Part shown: positions 53,656 to 62,581 of the stretch, one piece after another
Layout of the letters: each line of letters starts with the position of its first letter
Numbering within the stretch: the stretch's first letter is position 1
NCBI GenBank assembly: GCA_032717465.1
Contig: CM064670.1
Span: forward strand, 13,092,928 to 13,156,927
From: Coenobita brevimanus
Taxonomy: Eukaryota > Arthropoda > Malacostraca > Decapoda > Coenobitidae
Reading direction: 5' to 3'
DNA: 64,000 nucleotides
Program-made: the position numbers and the translations under genes
The notes under the pieces: model-generated
What the model saw: the letters and a program-made list of their open reading frames with translations, nothing else
Told to the model about the DNA's origin: nothing
Database searches by the model: none

Positions 53656-53656
53656 G

Positions 53657-55886
53657 TGTAATGCTAGGTGAAATTAGGCTCGACTTCTCGTTCCTATTTC
53701 ACCTAACGTGGAGCGGGGTCCTCTTTCGAGACCGGAGCTAGTGCAATAAAGAGAGGCAGGACACAAAAACTCTAGGCAACAACCTTTACACATATATTAC
53801 CACAGTCAGACACAGAACAAATCAGCAGATATTACAGCACAATATATAGCAATACAAAACCTTATCTAGGATATGTGTATCTCGCAGGATACTTTCTTCT
53901 CTGATACTAATGACATCACAACAATCCTAGTGTATCAGGAGTGCAGTAAATATAGGCGCGCGCGCGGGGGCGCGGGGGGGGAGGGGAGTTGAGACTCACT
54001 AGGAGGAGATAGGGGAGATGCGGGGAGTGACTTGAGACGCCTAGGAGAAAGTTATGGTAATACCGGAAGGCGGCAGATATTAGCCGTGAAATTTATATGG
54101 TTGCCACTAGCCAAAATACTTTGGTAAATGAATCTTATCCTTGATTTACATTTACTTGAGATTTGGGAGTGAGAGCGAGTAGTAAAAACGATTTTATGGG
54201 TAGCGTAGGGGAAGGAGAGAATACTATTAATACTTCCTTTCACAATATTCCTTCACAGTAATGGGGGTATGTCTTTATAGGCACAGGCTTATTAATTATA
54301 TAACAGAGATGTCACTCACACGTATAGTCAATCAGATCTCCTTCCACGGCGTGTGGGAAAGATAGAATACTATTAATACTTCCTTTCACAATATTCCTTC
54401 ACAGTAATGGGGGTATGCCTTTATAGGCACAGGCTTATTAATTATATAACAGAGATGCCACTCGCACGTATAGTTAATCAGATCTTGGTCCACATTCTCG
54501 TCCTTTAACTTCTCACTGTGATCTGATTTACCCCGATATTCACTATATGAAATCACTGCACAATACTTACACTAGGGGAGAATCACACTTAACCTAAATC
54601 ACTCATGTTACAATATCACACGTATTCATCAGGGGGATAGGTAGGAACATGTCATCGGTGATCCTGTTGGGCTAGGGGCACCGTCAATGCGGGGCGCGCC
54701 GAGAGGGCACGGGATAGCTCGCAAGGGCGTCCTCTCGTGTCCTGGACTCCCCGTGGCTTCCGGACTTGACTCCGGCGTGTGGCCCTCAGGACTGGGGCCG
54801 AATAGCTCCAGGAACCTCTGTGACAGGTCCTGGCGTCGTGGGGGCGTAGAGAGATCACGCCCGGGTGTCCTGGGGATAACCGAGAGAGACTGTGGGCTGC
54901 GGTCTCCAGCGTCTAGGGGTGCCGACAGGGGAGGACTGTGGCAGCGACTTCCACTGGGGTCCATCAGGTGCGTCTGCTCTAGAGCCAGGCATAGAGAACA
55001 GACACCAGAGGAGGCTGGGAGGCCTGTCTGGGTCACTCTGGGACAGGAAGCCTGGGCTTCAGTCTCCTGCCGTGGGGACGTCCCTCTACTCTGCACGTCC
55101 TCGGAGCGACCATAGATCGTCTCACGAGGGAGGGAGCGACAGTAGGTCGTCTCTACCACGACACTCTCGGAGCGACCATAGATCATCTCACGAGGACGGG
55201 AGCGACAATAGGTCGTCTCTACCGGAGCACCTTGGGAGTGACCATAGATCGTCTCTACCGGAACACCTTGGGAGCGACCATAGATCGTCTCTACCGGAAC
55301 ACCTTGGGAGCGACCATAGATCGTCTCTACTGGAACACCTTGGGAGCGACCATTGATCGTCTCTACCTGAACACCTTGGGAGCGACCATTGATCGTCTCT
55401 ACCTGAACACCTTGGGAGCGACCATTGATCGTCTCTACCTCACCTTGGGAGCGACCATTGATCGTCTCTACCTGAACACCTTGGGAGCGACCATTGATCG
55501 TCTCTACCTGAACACCTTGGGAGCGACCATAGATTGTCTCTACCGAAACACTTTGGGAGCAACCATAGATCGTCTCTACCAGAGGGGCGCCGTCTGGAGT
55601 TTGTTTTCTAACTCCACCCCTAGCTAGCTCAGCAATTCCACTATGCGAAGGTCGTGTCCTTCTCCTACGGTGGTGGCGGCGTGGTGGCTGCATGTCACAG
55701 GGGCACACGGCCCGGGCTGACATGCGTCGCTGTTGCCCGGAGTGGTGGTGGCTGGTGGCGGCTACCCCGTGGGGTCCGTGTAGGGGTGTCGGCACATTTG
55801 CGGGCACACTATGCTGTTCTTGGCTTGCCCTGTCGTTGGGGATACTATGGTATTCTGCGGGGGCACTGTTCAAGCCACGCATTTTA
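53657..55886 (-). repeat. 5' LTR of the inner element (2230 bp)
   Basis: Near-identical to 46270-48467, with scattered substitutions (for example near 53794, 53918, 53959) and one more array unit. It holds the promoter for the element; I could not pick a TATA or start site with confidence. Confidence 0.95.
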
Positions 55887-55894
55887 GCTATCAT
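54629..55894 (-). CDS. LTR open frame in the 5' LTR (421 codons)
   Basis: The same reading frame as the LTR part of the 583-codon frame: MRGLNSAPAEYHSIPNDRAS, a His/Arg basic stretch, about 14 VETIYGRSQG-type repeats, PRTPGRDLSTPPRRQ, RFLELFGPSPEG, ending at the homologous stop. It stays open although the array differs by one unit and one unit is 3 bp shorter, so changes are multiples of three. Confidence 0.5.
   Translation of the reverse strand: MIAKMRGLNSAPAEYHSIPNDRASQEQHSVPANVPTPLHGPHGVAATSHHHSGQQRRMSARAVCPCDMQPPRRHHRRRRTRPSHSGIAELARGGVRKQTPDGAPLVETIYGCSQSVSVETIYGRSQGVQVETINGRSQGVQVETINGRSQGEVETINGRSQGVQVETINGRSQGVQVETINGRSQGVPVETIYGRSQGVPVETIYGRSQGVPVETIYGHSQGAPVETTYCRSRPREMIYGRSESVVVETTYCRSLPRETIYGRSEDVQSRGTSPRQETEAQASCPRVTQTGLPASSGVCSLCLALEQTHLMDPSGSRCHSPPLSAPLDAGDRSPQSLSVIPRTPGRDLSTPPRRQDLSQRFLELFGPSPEGHTPESSPEATGSPGHERTPLRAIPCPLGAPRIDGAPSPTGSPMTCSYLSP
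55092..55582 (-). repeat. LTR hairpin array, inner 5' LTR (14 units)
   Basis: Same module as 47717-48160, but 14 units, with a different mix of CATAG, CATTG, AATAG and AGTAG loops. In units 2 and 4 the core is CGAC with GTCG (full pairing); in the others CGAC with ATCG (a G-U pair in the minus-strand RNA). Confidence 0.95.
55887..55891. repeat. Target-site duplication GCTAT, right copy
   Basis: Matches 46265-46269. Removing one copy and the element restores outer-element sequence homologous to the inner integrase C-terminal region. Confidence 0.9.
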
Positions 55895-56911
55895 GATGGT
55901 GTTGCCCGGCTTGTATGGGTTGGAGGTGGTGTCGGGTTGGAGGTCTAAGTTATTATGTAGGTGTGAAAGCTGCCTTTAGAGATGGTGAAGGGAATCAGGT
56001 GTTGAGGAGGTGACGGGGGGTTGTAGGTGTTGCCGCAGGGGTAGGAGGAGGGGTGCTTCCCCAAACACACGTTCGTGAGGCAAGATGCCATCTCTCATGG
56101 GCAAGAGTTTATGCCCCATTGCACGACCTTGACGTGTGCCGGCCAGTTCTCATTCTTCATTTCTTCTATCCAGGTTCATTAAGGTACAGTGGCTTCGTTT
56201 GCAGATGGCGTTCCCTTGTGGCCAGTAGGGGGATGAGTGGGAGATGTGATACCCGAATATTTTAGCTAACTCCTGCCAGATCTTGCCGGTGAATTCTGGG
56301 GCATTGTCGGAGTGTATGGCTTGTAGGATGCCAAAATAGGGAAACACACAACGGACCAATGCGATGGCGACTGCAACAGCATGATGTTCCATTGCTGGAC
56401 AAGCGACAATGAATTTAGAATAAGTATCGACAAAAGTGATGACGTATCGATAGCCTGATTTTGAAGGCAAGGGCCCCACTACATCGACTGAGAGTAACTG
56501 ACAGGGTTTGTGGGTGGTGATGTGTCCTGATGAGGCGGCAGTGCAAGTGATGTCCTTCCCTAAAGTGCACGCTCGGCAGGATTGGATAATATCCTTGGCT
56601 AGGGTGGATAGGTTAGGAGTCCAGTATGCATCATTGAAAATCCGCAGGAGTTTCTTTGTGCCCAGGTGTATTCCACTGTGGGTATGCAGATGCTGGAGGG
56701 CATCGAGGGCGGTGTTGGGAGTGAGGATGATATGCCCTAGTGGGGTGAACAAGTGGTCGCCCTGGCGGTGTAGTTTTTGGAAAAGATGTGGGGGGATCCA
56801 GGAGGGTCGTTCCCTGTTTTGCCACTGTTGGAGGAGGTCAGGTTCATGCTGCACGGCTTTGATGGGGAACCGAGAGAGAGCATCCGCATTTGTATGGAGT
56901 TTGCCGGGGTG
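55892..56911 (-). pseudogene. Outer element: integrase, with the catalytic Glu changed
   Basis: HLHTHSGIHLGTKKLL with SCRAC (zinc region), SVDVVGPLPSKSGYRYVITF and HSDNAPEFTG keep both Asp residues. The expected catalytic Glu is Lys (GNAICKRS against GNAVCERS in the inner copy). Frame 56150-56854 then stops near 56150, and a stop lies at 56912-56914 (TAA). A segment after the core is deleted. Not functional. Confidence 0.9.
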
Positions 56912-57427
56912 TTAGGAGATTTCATAATTAAACTCCTCCAGCGTTTTGTGCCATCTGATGAGCTGGGTGTTGTAGGTGTCTGATTGCCGCAGCCATTGGA
57001 ACGACTGGTGGTCGGTAATGATAGTAACTTGGGTCCCCAACAGGTATGCCCAGAAGTGCTCTAATACCCAGACAATGCCCAGGCAATCCCTCTTGGTGGC
57101 AGTGTAATTCTTTTCCTCCTGATTGAGGGTGCGGCTGGTGCAGGTGATGTTGTACTCGTGCCTCTCTTGGACTTGGGCTAACATGGCCCCTATGGCCACC
57201 ATGGAGACGTCAGTGTAGAGACCGAGTGGGAGGGAGTAGTTGGGGAAGGCCAGGATTGGGGCGGAGATAAGCTTGGCCTTTAGTTGTTGGAAGGCAGCTC
57301 GCCTCTCGTTCGTCCAAACAAAAGGTTCTCCTTTCTGGGTGAGGTCATGGAGTGGTTTGGCAATGTGGGTGAACCCCTTCACGAAGCGTCGGTAATAGGA
57401 TGTCAGGCCGAGGAAGGCCCAGACTCC
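56912..57427 (-). pseudogene. Outer element: RNase H domain
   Basis: KGFTHIAKPLHDLTQKGEPF, LGLYTDVSMVAIGAMLAQ, TKRDCLGIVWVLEHFW (Asp in place of the usual Glu next to the Cys) and TIITDHQSFQWL. Open from about 57382 to the TAA at 56912. Relative to the inner copy, extra residues (LLG) follow the EHFWAY region. Confidence 0.9.
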
Positions 57428-58048
57428 GTGGATGTCTTGTAGCAGGGGAATGTCTGCAATGGCAAAGAGCTTGTCTGAGTCGGGGGATATGCTGTCCTGG
57501 GAGATGATGTGCCCCAGGAAAGAGACAGTTATGGCAACCAGGATGCATTTGGAGGGCCGGAGTTTAAGGTTGGCCTGTCAGATTCAGGCAAAGACTTTTC
57601 TGAGGCATTGGAAATGGTCGGCCCAGGTCTTGCTGAACACGATAAAGTCGTCCAAGTAAGCTAAACAGATCTTCCAGGTAAGGCCACTGAGGACAGATTC
57701 CATTAATCACGAGAAGGTTGCTGGGGCATTACAGAGGCCGAAGGGTAAGACATTAAACTTATAATGCTTTCTGTTGCTGGTAGAGAAGGTGGTCTTACCT
57801 TTGTCCTCTGGTCGTACCGGGACCTGCCAGTACCCCGACTGGGTATCAAGGGTGGAGAACCAAGAGGCATCGTACAGGGAATTGAGGGGGTCATCTATCC
57901 TGGGAAGTGGGGTTGAGTCCTTGATGGTCACGTCGTTTAGTTGGCAGTAGTTGATGCAGAACCACATGGTGTCATCCTTCTTCTTTATGAGAGCGACAGG
58001 AGAGGACCAGGGGCTGGTGAAAGGGGAAACAACCCCAGCCTCGATCAT
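57428..58048 (-). pseudogene. Outer element: reverse transcriptase, interrupted
   Basis: 58048-57707 is open (IEAGVVSPFTSPWSSPVALI, NYCQLNDVTIKDSTPLPRID, WFSTLDTQSGYWQVPVRPED, LPFGLCNAPATFS), then TGA in place of Arg. Downstream CLAYLDDFIVF keeps the active site, but more stops follow. One FCIDYRHVN position reads FCINYCQLN. Confidence 0.92.
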
Positions 58049-59088
58049 TTCCTGGACCTGGTGGTCCTCCTCCTCCCGTTGCTTGGGATTTTTCTGCCAT
58101 GATGGCTGACGGATTGGTGGGCCTGTCGTGTGGATTTTATGAGTTCAATGTTGGAAGGCCCCACCACAAAGAGGTCCTGGAAGTCCAGGAGGAGGCAGAA
58201 GAGGGTGTCTGATTGGTGGGGAGAGAGGTGGTCGGGAATGGGGGGGGAGGGGGCAGGAGAGCCAGAGAGGAGGGGGGGGCAGGGCTTGGCCTCTTCCATC
58301 TCCCATATTACAAGTCCTTCAGGTAGCATTAGTGGAGATGAGGCGAGGTTTGCAACTCGGACTGCTGCAATGTGGGGGGGATAGAAAAGTTGGGGGCAGA
58401 AGGCAGGCCAAGAGAGTTCCTGGTGGCAGGTGTGGGGAGAACAGGACAGATGTACCCATAGCTCTGTTCCAGGGCAACCAGGCTTCGTGGTGGGAGGGAT
58501 CGTTACTGTGGAGGAGGTGGTGATGGGGAGCGTGGGAGAGGGGGGGCAGGGTTGGAGCGTGAGGTGTGCAAGTGCACACCGCTCTGGAGGGGGGGCAGGG
58601 TTGGAGCGTGAGGTGTGCAAGTGCACACCGCTCTGGAGGGGGGGCCTGGGAGGGAGGTGGGGAGGGGGATTCCTGGAACTGGAGCTCTCTGTTGTGGCAA
58701 TTGATGGTGGTTTGCAATTTCTGTAGTGGGTCCAGTCCCAGGTATCTATCATAGTTACAGCAGGTGGAGTCAAATATGATGAAATTATGTTGTGTCGATG
58801 CCGGTTGGTGAGTGTCGACACATAGGGCCCGAGTTTCCCCACGGATAGGCAGGGGGCCATCCCCTGCTCCGCAAGATGAGTTGATGTCGGGAAAAGCGGG
58901 CCAAAGGTTGACTTATGACGGGAGTAAAAATGACTGTACAGGCATGATCTGGCCGCTCCCGTGTCGACCAGAAGTCTGGCTTTTACCCCATTCAGCCTCA
59001 TCTTGTAGAACGGGGGGCCATATTTGAGAGAGGTGGCCCCCACCACCATGGGGAGGTGCGGCAGCAGTCCTAAAAATCCAACTGTCAT
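58049..59088 (-). pseudogene. Outer element: aspartic protease and linker
   Basis: RLNGVKARLLVDTGAARSCL retains the DTG motif. A frameshift lies near THLAEQGMAPC. A GTGTGCAAGTGCACACCGC-containing block is tandemly duplicated at 58553-58640. The linker keeps RVANLASSPLMLPEGLVIWE. The frame is -1 to gag, as in the inner copy. Confidence 0.86.
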
Positions 59089-59192
59089 GGACCGCCTTCT
59101 TCCTCCTCCTGCTTCGTCTCCCCGGGGTTGATTTCCTCCGTGGGTGCGGGTTCGTCCTCAGGCCCCTCATTTTCTAATGAGGAAACTTTATG

Positions 59193-59960
59193 TCAGCCTG
59201 GGGTGGTTTGTTTATGTCTAGTAGCCTTCAATTGGTCTTGGATGTCATGGAGGGGACATCTGGAGCTGCATGCGGAGAACTCCCAGGGATTAAATAGGAT
59301 GAGGTTCAGGTTCTCCTTGTGGCTGGGGCATCTGTTGGTGGGGTGTGCCTTGGGCAAGCTCGGTGCTGGGGTGGGGCTGGTGTATGTCATAGGCGGACGT
59401 GGCTTGATGTGTGGTGTGGGTTTGTTCATGGGGAACTTGTTCACCACGTTCATTTGCTGAGGGGTGGGGCGGGAGGTCAGAAGGCATCGTATGAGTTGGA
59501 TGTGCCTGTCCAGGTTTCCTGTCAGGTCGTGGATCGTGAAGTGCTCGTTGACCATGCTGGGAAGGACTCTGAGGAGGGTGTTGAAAGTATGTTGTTCCCG
59601 GGTTTCATCATTTGCCTCCAGGTAGGCGGCAGTGATGAGTCGCCTAGCCTGGATCAGAGTGTCGTCCAGGTTGCCATCATATGTCAAACCATTCAACTGA
59701 GATAGTGCCACCACTTTTCCTAATGAGGGCGTGATGGTCTGGATTACAAGTTTCATAAAGTTTTGCCATGTGAGCCCTGGGACGATTTTTGGCACAATAC
59801 TTGCTGCCGCTTTACCTAATAATGAAAGTGTGACCACTATTTTCTGTTTGTCGTCCTCGAAAACGATATCTAGTAATGGCTTAATAATTGCTAGATATGT
59901 GTGGATGTCATATTGTTCTGAGTCGAATTTAGGCAATTGTACGTGAAGTTTAGTTGCCAT
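59193..59960 (-). pseudogene. Outer element: Gag, truncated by a stop
   Basis: ATG at 59958-59960, MATKLHVQLPKFDSEQYDIH. Homologous throughout to the inner Gag (TYLAIIKPLL, LLGKAAASIVPKIVPGL, LLRVLPSMV, PWEFSACSSRCPLHDIQ). A TGA at 59193-59195 cuts off the acidic C-terminal tail, which is still readable downstream. No zinc knuckle. The same absence in both elements suggests it is ancestral. Confidence 0.87.
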
Positions 59961-60007
59961 TTTGCTTGTAATCCCTGAATGCCCCTCTCGTATGCCCGGG
60001 TCAAGAA

Positions 60008-60023
60008 CCACCGCTGTCCATCA
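60008..60023 (-). promoter_or_regulatory. Degraded primer binding site of the outer element
   Basis: Minus strand TGATGGACAGCGGTGG: the tRNA-Leu-type site with one substitution and one inserted base. It marks the inner edge of the 5' LTR. Confidence 0.7.
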
Positions 60024-60025
60024 GC

Positions 60026-61968
60026 ATTATGCTAGGTGTTTTTAGGGTGGCTTCCTGCACTAGAAACATGTAGGATACGGCTGGGTTCTTTCTTGACCGG
60101 AGCTTAAGTATCAAGAGAGAGGCAGGGCATAAAAACTCAGGGCAACAACCTTACATGCATATTGACAAATTCTAAGTTAGGAACAGGTAGACATCACAAA
60201 CAGTACTCTAGACAACTATAGGACATGTATTGAGATACTGGGTGGCAGTATCGCGCAGGATACTGATCGGACAATAGTTCTGGGTCAAAGTGAACAGCAC
60301 ACTGAACAGCACTTGTTATCTTGGACAGGGGGAATAGTCACTGGAACAGTAGGGGAAATTTACATTAACGCTTGGGTATGTGACTTGGTCTTAGGCCCTA
60401 TTAGGTTGAGGACTAGGGCCAGGGTGCGGATCTTACTCATTCACTGAGGCCACTGTGCTCACTTCCGGGCTCTTCCTCGCATCACCGTTTTCACTAGAGG
60501 TCTACACTTAAGTCACTGTATCACTGAAAGATCATTTACTTAATTTCCCTTCACTTATTCATATGCTGCCCTGTCTGATAGTCACTGTTTCAGTGTCACT
60601 GCATTTGCACTGTCACTCACTGTCGGGATCTGGGTAAGGCGGCTGTGATGGCAGAGGGCAGCGGGGAAGTTTACAGCCCGGGTCCTAATGGGGGCTGAGC
60701 CTTGCCATGGGCCTCTGTGTCCCACGGTCATGGGACCACTCATAGGGGTGTCCTCTCTTTTCTAGGGCTGCATGTGGTGAAGGGGCCCCTCACTGTCGGG
60801 GCTGGGAGCTGGAGTGCGGCCCTCGGGACTGGGGCTAAAGAGGTTCCTGAAGCGCTCTCTCAGGTGCCTGACGGAGGATGAGTGTCTCCTGCGTTTTGGT
60901 GGGGAGAGGTCCTGCCCGGAGGTCCTGGGGGCGGCCTCGGGGTCCCGTTGGCTGTGTTCTTCTGCAATTGGGGACACCATCAGGAGCGGGCTGCGGCACC
61001 GGCCTCTGTTGGGGTTCGTCAGGTAGGGTCCCTCCGGAGCTGGCTGCACAGAGAATAGCCCTGGGGATAGCACAGGGCCTCTCCAACAGTCCTCAGGGCT
61101 GAGACCTTCATCCTGGAGGTTGCCTCGCTCATGGTGCACGGCAGGGTCGTCTGCGCCCCCACCGGTCAGCAGGTCTAATGGCAGATCGCCCTCTCCTAGT
61201 GGAGTCACAGGGGGTGGGGGCTTTTGTGCTCCTCCCCATTGTGGCTACCGGCTGTCGCTGGGTTCCCGTGGGCAACGAAACAAGGGCGGCTACTGGTTGT
61301 CCCTTCGTGGTCGATGCGGCTGCTGGCCGTTGCCAGGGCCCGACTCCCTGATGGGTATGCAGACGAAGTGCGGCTACCGGCTGTCACTTGCCTGTCGGCA
61401 TGGCTACTGGCCGTCGCCAAGCTCCTGTGTGGACAATGTGCCGACAAGGAGCAGCTGCAGGCCGTCTCCTGCCAACGGGTGTGGCTACTGGCCGTCACCT
61501 GTGTCATGTCCTCTGAGGCAACTACAGTAGGAGACGGGACGTACCCTTCCCTCCCCAGCATGGCCACCGGCTGTCCCTGGTTCCTGAGCCCGGCTACAGG
61601 TCGTGGCTCTTAGTGGGGAGCGGCTACAGGCTGTCTCCTGTAAGCCTTCTGAGTGGCTACAGGCCGTCTCCCGAAGGGCTGAGCGGCTACTGGCCGTTTC
61701 ACAAAGGGTGCAGCTGCTTCCCATCGCTAATGTGCTGCTTGGAGCTGAGGAACTAGCTCCACCTTGATCCTGTAGAGGGTCAGCTCGCCCATAAGGTACT
61801 CTCCTTTTCCTGCTATGGTGGCGGCGGGTGAGTTCCAGGTCATAGGGGTGTGCGTCCCGGGCGGACTTACGTCTCTGTCGCCCAGAGGCAGGCCGCGCTC
61901 TGTCTGCCCCTCCTTAGGCTCCTCCTAGGGGTGTTGTGGTGCCCTCCATGACTATTCCCGGCATTTTA
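60026..61968 (-). repeat. 5' LTR of the outer element (1943 bp)
   Basis: From ATTATGCTAGGTG to GGCATTTTA (plus-strand view). It contains the richest hairpin array (61238-61705) and a decayed LTR frame with DLSPPKRRR and RFRNLFSPSPEG (60762-61208). Confidence 0.9.
61238..61705 (-). repeat. LTR hairpin array with unit-specific complementary arms, outer 5' LTR
   Basis: About a dozen units with a CGGC/TGGC core stem, a TACWG loop, GCCG/GCTG/GTTG and an unpaired T. Outer arms differ but pair: AAGGG/CCCTT (61282-61286, 61301-61305), AAGTG/CACTT (61366-61370, 61385-61389), GGC/GCC (61397-61399, 61416-61418), GGAG/CTCC (61448-61451, 61466-61469), GGTG/CACC (61478-61481, 61496-61499), GAGCC/GGCTC (61586-61590, 61605-61609), GGAG/CTCC (61617-61620, 61635-61638), TGAG/TTCA (61680-61683, 61698-61701). 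Confidence 0.9.
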
Positions 61969-62019
61969 CTTATATGTAGAAAGATGAATAAAATATTGTT
62001 TTATATTATCAGTTAGTGG

Positions 62020-62365
62020 TGGGTGGGGGTGCTCACCTTCCACTCATTTGATGCTGTGCTGCTTTTAGGTGCCTGACCTTTCCTCTCTCCCTTCTTTCCT
62101 TCCTTCCTCTTTTGTCCTTCTTTCTCCAATTCTTTCCTCTTCTTTTTGTCTACGGGTGACTCTACATTGAGTGACAAGCCAAATGGATTCCTGTACACCA
62201 GGAAACAATTTAATATGTTGGGTGGTAACCATATAACCAAATTATGGTGCCTGGTGGTTTGATGGGTAATTAAGGTGCTTCGATTGGATTGAGCCATTGC
62301 AGGTTTATATCCAAGGGGTTGTTAGGGTTTATTGCTAATGCAATGCTACTGAGGGGTGAGAGAGG
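62020..62365 (+). mobile_element. SINE-A copy
   Basis: GGTGGGGGTGCTCACCTTCC, a short minisatellite, hairpin (62183-62212), GGTGCCTGGTGGTTTGATGGG and GGTTTATATCC. The tail end is lost after TGCTACTGAGGGGTGAG. Confidence 0.9.
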
Positions 62366-62381
62366 CTCCCCCCCACCCCCC

Positions 62382-62515
62382 TGACTCTGGGCATAGGCAT
62401 CACAGCCTGCTCCCATACACCTTCACATGCCACCAATTCGGCATTAACACCCACCATCCATATTAAATACATGCTAGGGCTGTTTCATACAGGACTGTTG
62501 TATTGGTATTAGCAG
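62382..62515. repeat. Dispersed repeat related to 25862-26012
   Basis: CTGACTCTGGGCATAG, ATACA(C)CTTCACAT, AACACCCACCATCC and CTAGGGCTGT are shared in order. Type unknown; only two copies in the window. Confidence 0.6.
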
Positions 62516-62581
62516 GGGTACATTTACAACATGTCGGCAGGTCTTTTGGTAGGTTGGTGAAGTCTGCTTTTTTATGAAACT

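Larger units (their letters stand above)
46270..55886 (-). mobile_element. Inner (younger) Ty3/Gypsy LTR retrotransposon, 9.6 kb, structurally complete
   Basis: LTRs 46270-48467 and 53657-55886, a 5.2-kb internal region, a tRNA-Leu-type primer site (53642-53655), a polypurine tract (48468-48480) and a 5-bp GCTAT duplication. Order on the minus strand is LTR, gag, protease, RT, RNase H, integrase, ORF3, LTR, which is Ty3/Gypsy order. LTRs differ at only a few positions per hundred, so insertion is fairly recent. Pol has amber codons and frameshifts, so this copy cannot supply its own enzymes; structurally it could be mobilised in trans. Confidence 0.95.
43399..61968 (-). mobile_element. Outer (older) Ty3/Gypsy LTR retrotransposon, interrupted by a younger relative
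   Basis: LTRs at 43399-45158 and 60026-61968 enclose gag, protease, RT, RNase H and integrase remnants on the minus strand. The internal part is split by the element at 46270-55886. The two LTRs differ by roughly one in ten positions by eye, plus indels and different array lengths, so it is older than its guest. Coding parts have several stops and frameshifts. No convincing target duplication was found; about 12 bp of the left terminus look replaced. Not mobile by itself. Confidence 0.9.

Noticed and set aside
43385..61975. A target-site duplication for the outer LTR element
   Set aside because: The left terminus is altered, and neither GTTAC nor CTTAT is found on both sides.
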